From positions 1-7,221 of the forward strand of contig JAEZHZ010000015.1 of assembly GCA_023436745.1 (NCBI GenBank): 7,221 nucleotides of DNA, given 5' to 3'. The DNA is from Pseudomonadota bacterium (GTDB lineage: Bacteria; Pseudomonadota; Alphaproteobacteria; Rhizobiales; Devosiaceae). The notes beneath the pieces were generated by a model that was given only the letters and a program-made list of their open reading frames with translations, had not been told where the DNA came from and ran no database searches. Positions within the stretch are counted from its first letter, which is position 1, and the number at the start of each line of letters is the position of its first letter. Of this stretch, positions 6,599 through 7,221 are shown piece by piece. The translations under genes and the position numbers were made by a program.

Positions 6599-6682
6599 AT
6601 GCGCCTTTACGCCGGCGCCGAGGTGATGTTTGTGGCGGACGAGACCATCACGCAGCCGGTCGGCGCCTCGAGCGTTGGCTGA
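6599..6682 (+). CDS. Possible 27-residue small ORF before the aldo/keto reductase
   Basis: ATG to TGA encodes MRLYAGAEVMFVADETITQP and seven further residues. Most third positions are G or C, as in the real genes around it, and it ends 20 nt before the aldo/keto reductase start. The upstream GGGGCGA is a poor ribosome site. It could be a leader peptide, a remnant of a decayed gene or chance; I do not recognise it. Confidence 0.18.
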   Translation: MRLYAGAEVMFVADETITQPVGASSVG

Positions 6683-6702
6683 GAAATAGTGGAGCAGGGC
6701 AG

Positions 6703-7221
6703 ATGAAGACGCGGCGACTGGGCAAGACGGGTTACGAGGTCAGCGAGATCGGCCTTGGCTGCTGGCAGCTCGGCGGCGACTTCGGACCGGTGGGCGATGA
6801 GACCGCCAACGCCATCCTCGATGCGGCGAACGCTGCCGGCGTCAGCTTCTGGGACACTGCCGACGTCTATGGCAACGGGCTCAGCGAGCGGCGGATCGGC
6901 GCCCACGCCAAGGCCGCCGGGGTACACGTCGCCACCAAGCTCGGGCGGTCGGGTGGGCTGTTTCCCGACAAGTACACACGCGAGGGCGTGCGCCAGAGCC
7001 TGATGGGCTCGGCGGAGCGGCTGGGAGTGGCGACGCTCGACCTGGCGCAACTGCATTGCGTGCCGTCCCAGGTGCTGCGGGACGGCGCGATCTTCGGCTG
7101 GATGGACGAGTTCCGGGCCGAGGGGCTGGTGCGGCACTGGGGCGCCAGCGTCGAGACCATCGAGGAAGGACTGATCTGCCTCGAGCAGCCGGGCTGTGCC
7201 ACACTGCAGGTGATCTTCAAC
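6703..7221 (+). CDS. Aldo/keto reductase, N-terminal part, cut by window end
   Basis: An NAD(P)H-dependent oxidoreductase with the TIM-barrel fold of the aldo/keto reductase superfamily, acting on sugar aldehydes or ketones in the cytoplasm. The visible 173 residues start MKTRRLGKTGYEVSEIGLGCWQLGG-like, the usual family opening. All four tetrad residues are in place: D51 and Y56 in FWDTADVYGNG, K79 in VATKLGR and H118 in LAQLHC. The reading frame stays open to the last base, so about half the protein (family length about 300-340) is missing. ATG 6703 has GGAG 8 nt upstream (6691-6694). It lies 120 nt after the second methyltransferase with no obvious promoter of its own. The family is certain; the substrate is not. 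Confidence 0.95.
   Translation, partial: MKTRRLGKTGYEVSEIGLGCWQLGGDFGPVGDETANAILDAANAAGVSFWDTADVYGNGLSERRIGAHAKAAGVHVATKLGRSGGLFPDKYTREGVRQSLMGSAERLGVATLDLAQLHCVPSQVLRDGAIFGWMDEFRAEGLVRHWGASVETIEEGLICLEQPGCATLQVIFN

Noticed and set aside
6607..7137. 176-codon open frame on the minus strand
   Set aside because: It is antisense to the aldo/keto reductase, whose complete catalytic tetrad shows the true strand.

Overview
The window looks like an ordinary stretch of chromosome from a high-GC bacterium, most likely an alphaproteobacterium (a Devosia-like member of the Hyphomicrobiales is my best guess, from codon use, very high GC at third positions and the gene families; not proven). It holds eight protein genes, six complete and two cut by the window edges. 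I see no rRNA, tRNA, CRISPR array, insertion sequence, prophage gene or integrase.

Layout: (1) 2-448 (+) is the C-terminal half of a LacX-type aldose 1-epimerase. (2) 452-1963 (-) is a HerA/DUF87-type ATPase with a polyproline linker and an unassigned C-terminal region; it converges on the epimerase with 3 nt between stop codons. (3) 2096-2722 (-) is a class I SAM-dependent methyltransferase. (4) 2811-3719 (+) is a LysR-type regulator, divergent from the methyltransferase across an 88-nt promoter region rich in dyads. (5) 3716-4996 (-) is a Gfo/Idh/MocA oxidoreductase whose stop codon overlaps the LysR stop. (6) 5144-5809 (+) is a GntR/FCD regulator, divergent from the oxidoreductase, with an inverted repeat between them. 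(7) 5905-6582 (+) is a second, unrelated class I methyltransferase. (8) 6703 to the window end (+) is the N-terminal part of an aldo/keto reductase.

How they may work together: the epimerase, the Gfo/Idh dehydrogenase with its divergent GntR regulator and the aldo/keto reductase share a sugar or sugar-acid theme. The divergent LysR-methyltransferase and GntR-oxidoreductase pairs are both classic regulator-target arrangements, so local control is the natural inference. The HerA-like ATPase has no NurA, SIR2, DUF4297 or other nuclease partner in view, so nothing supports a defence or repair module here.

I did not find a convincing new multi-gene system. The best leads are the LysR divergent promoter (a 16-bp perfect palindrome over the start codon, possibly with a leaderless transcript), the candidate GntR operator, a TGTAA/TTACA dyad before the second methyltransferase, and the uncharacterised C-terminal half of the ATPase. 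Many long open frames lie antisense to these genes; they are GC-driven shadows and are not annotated.
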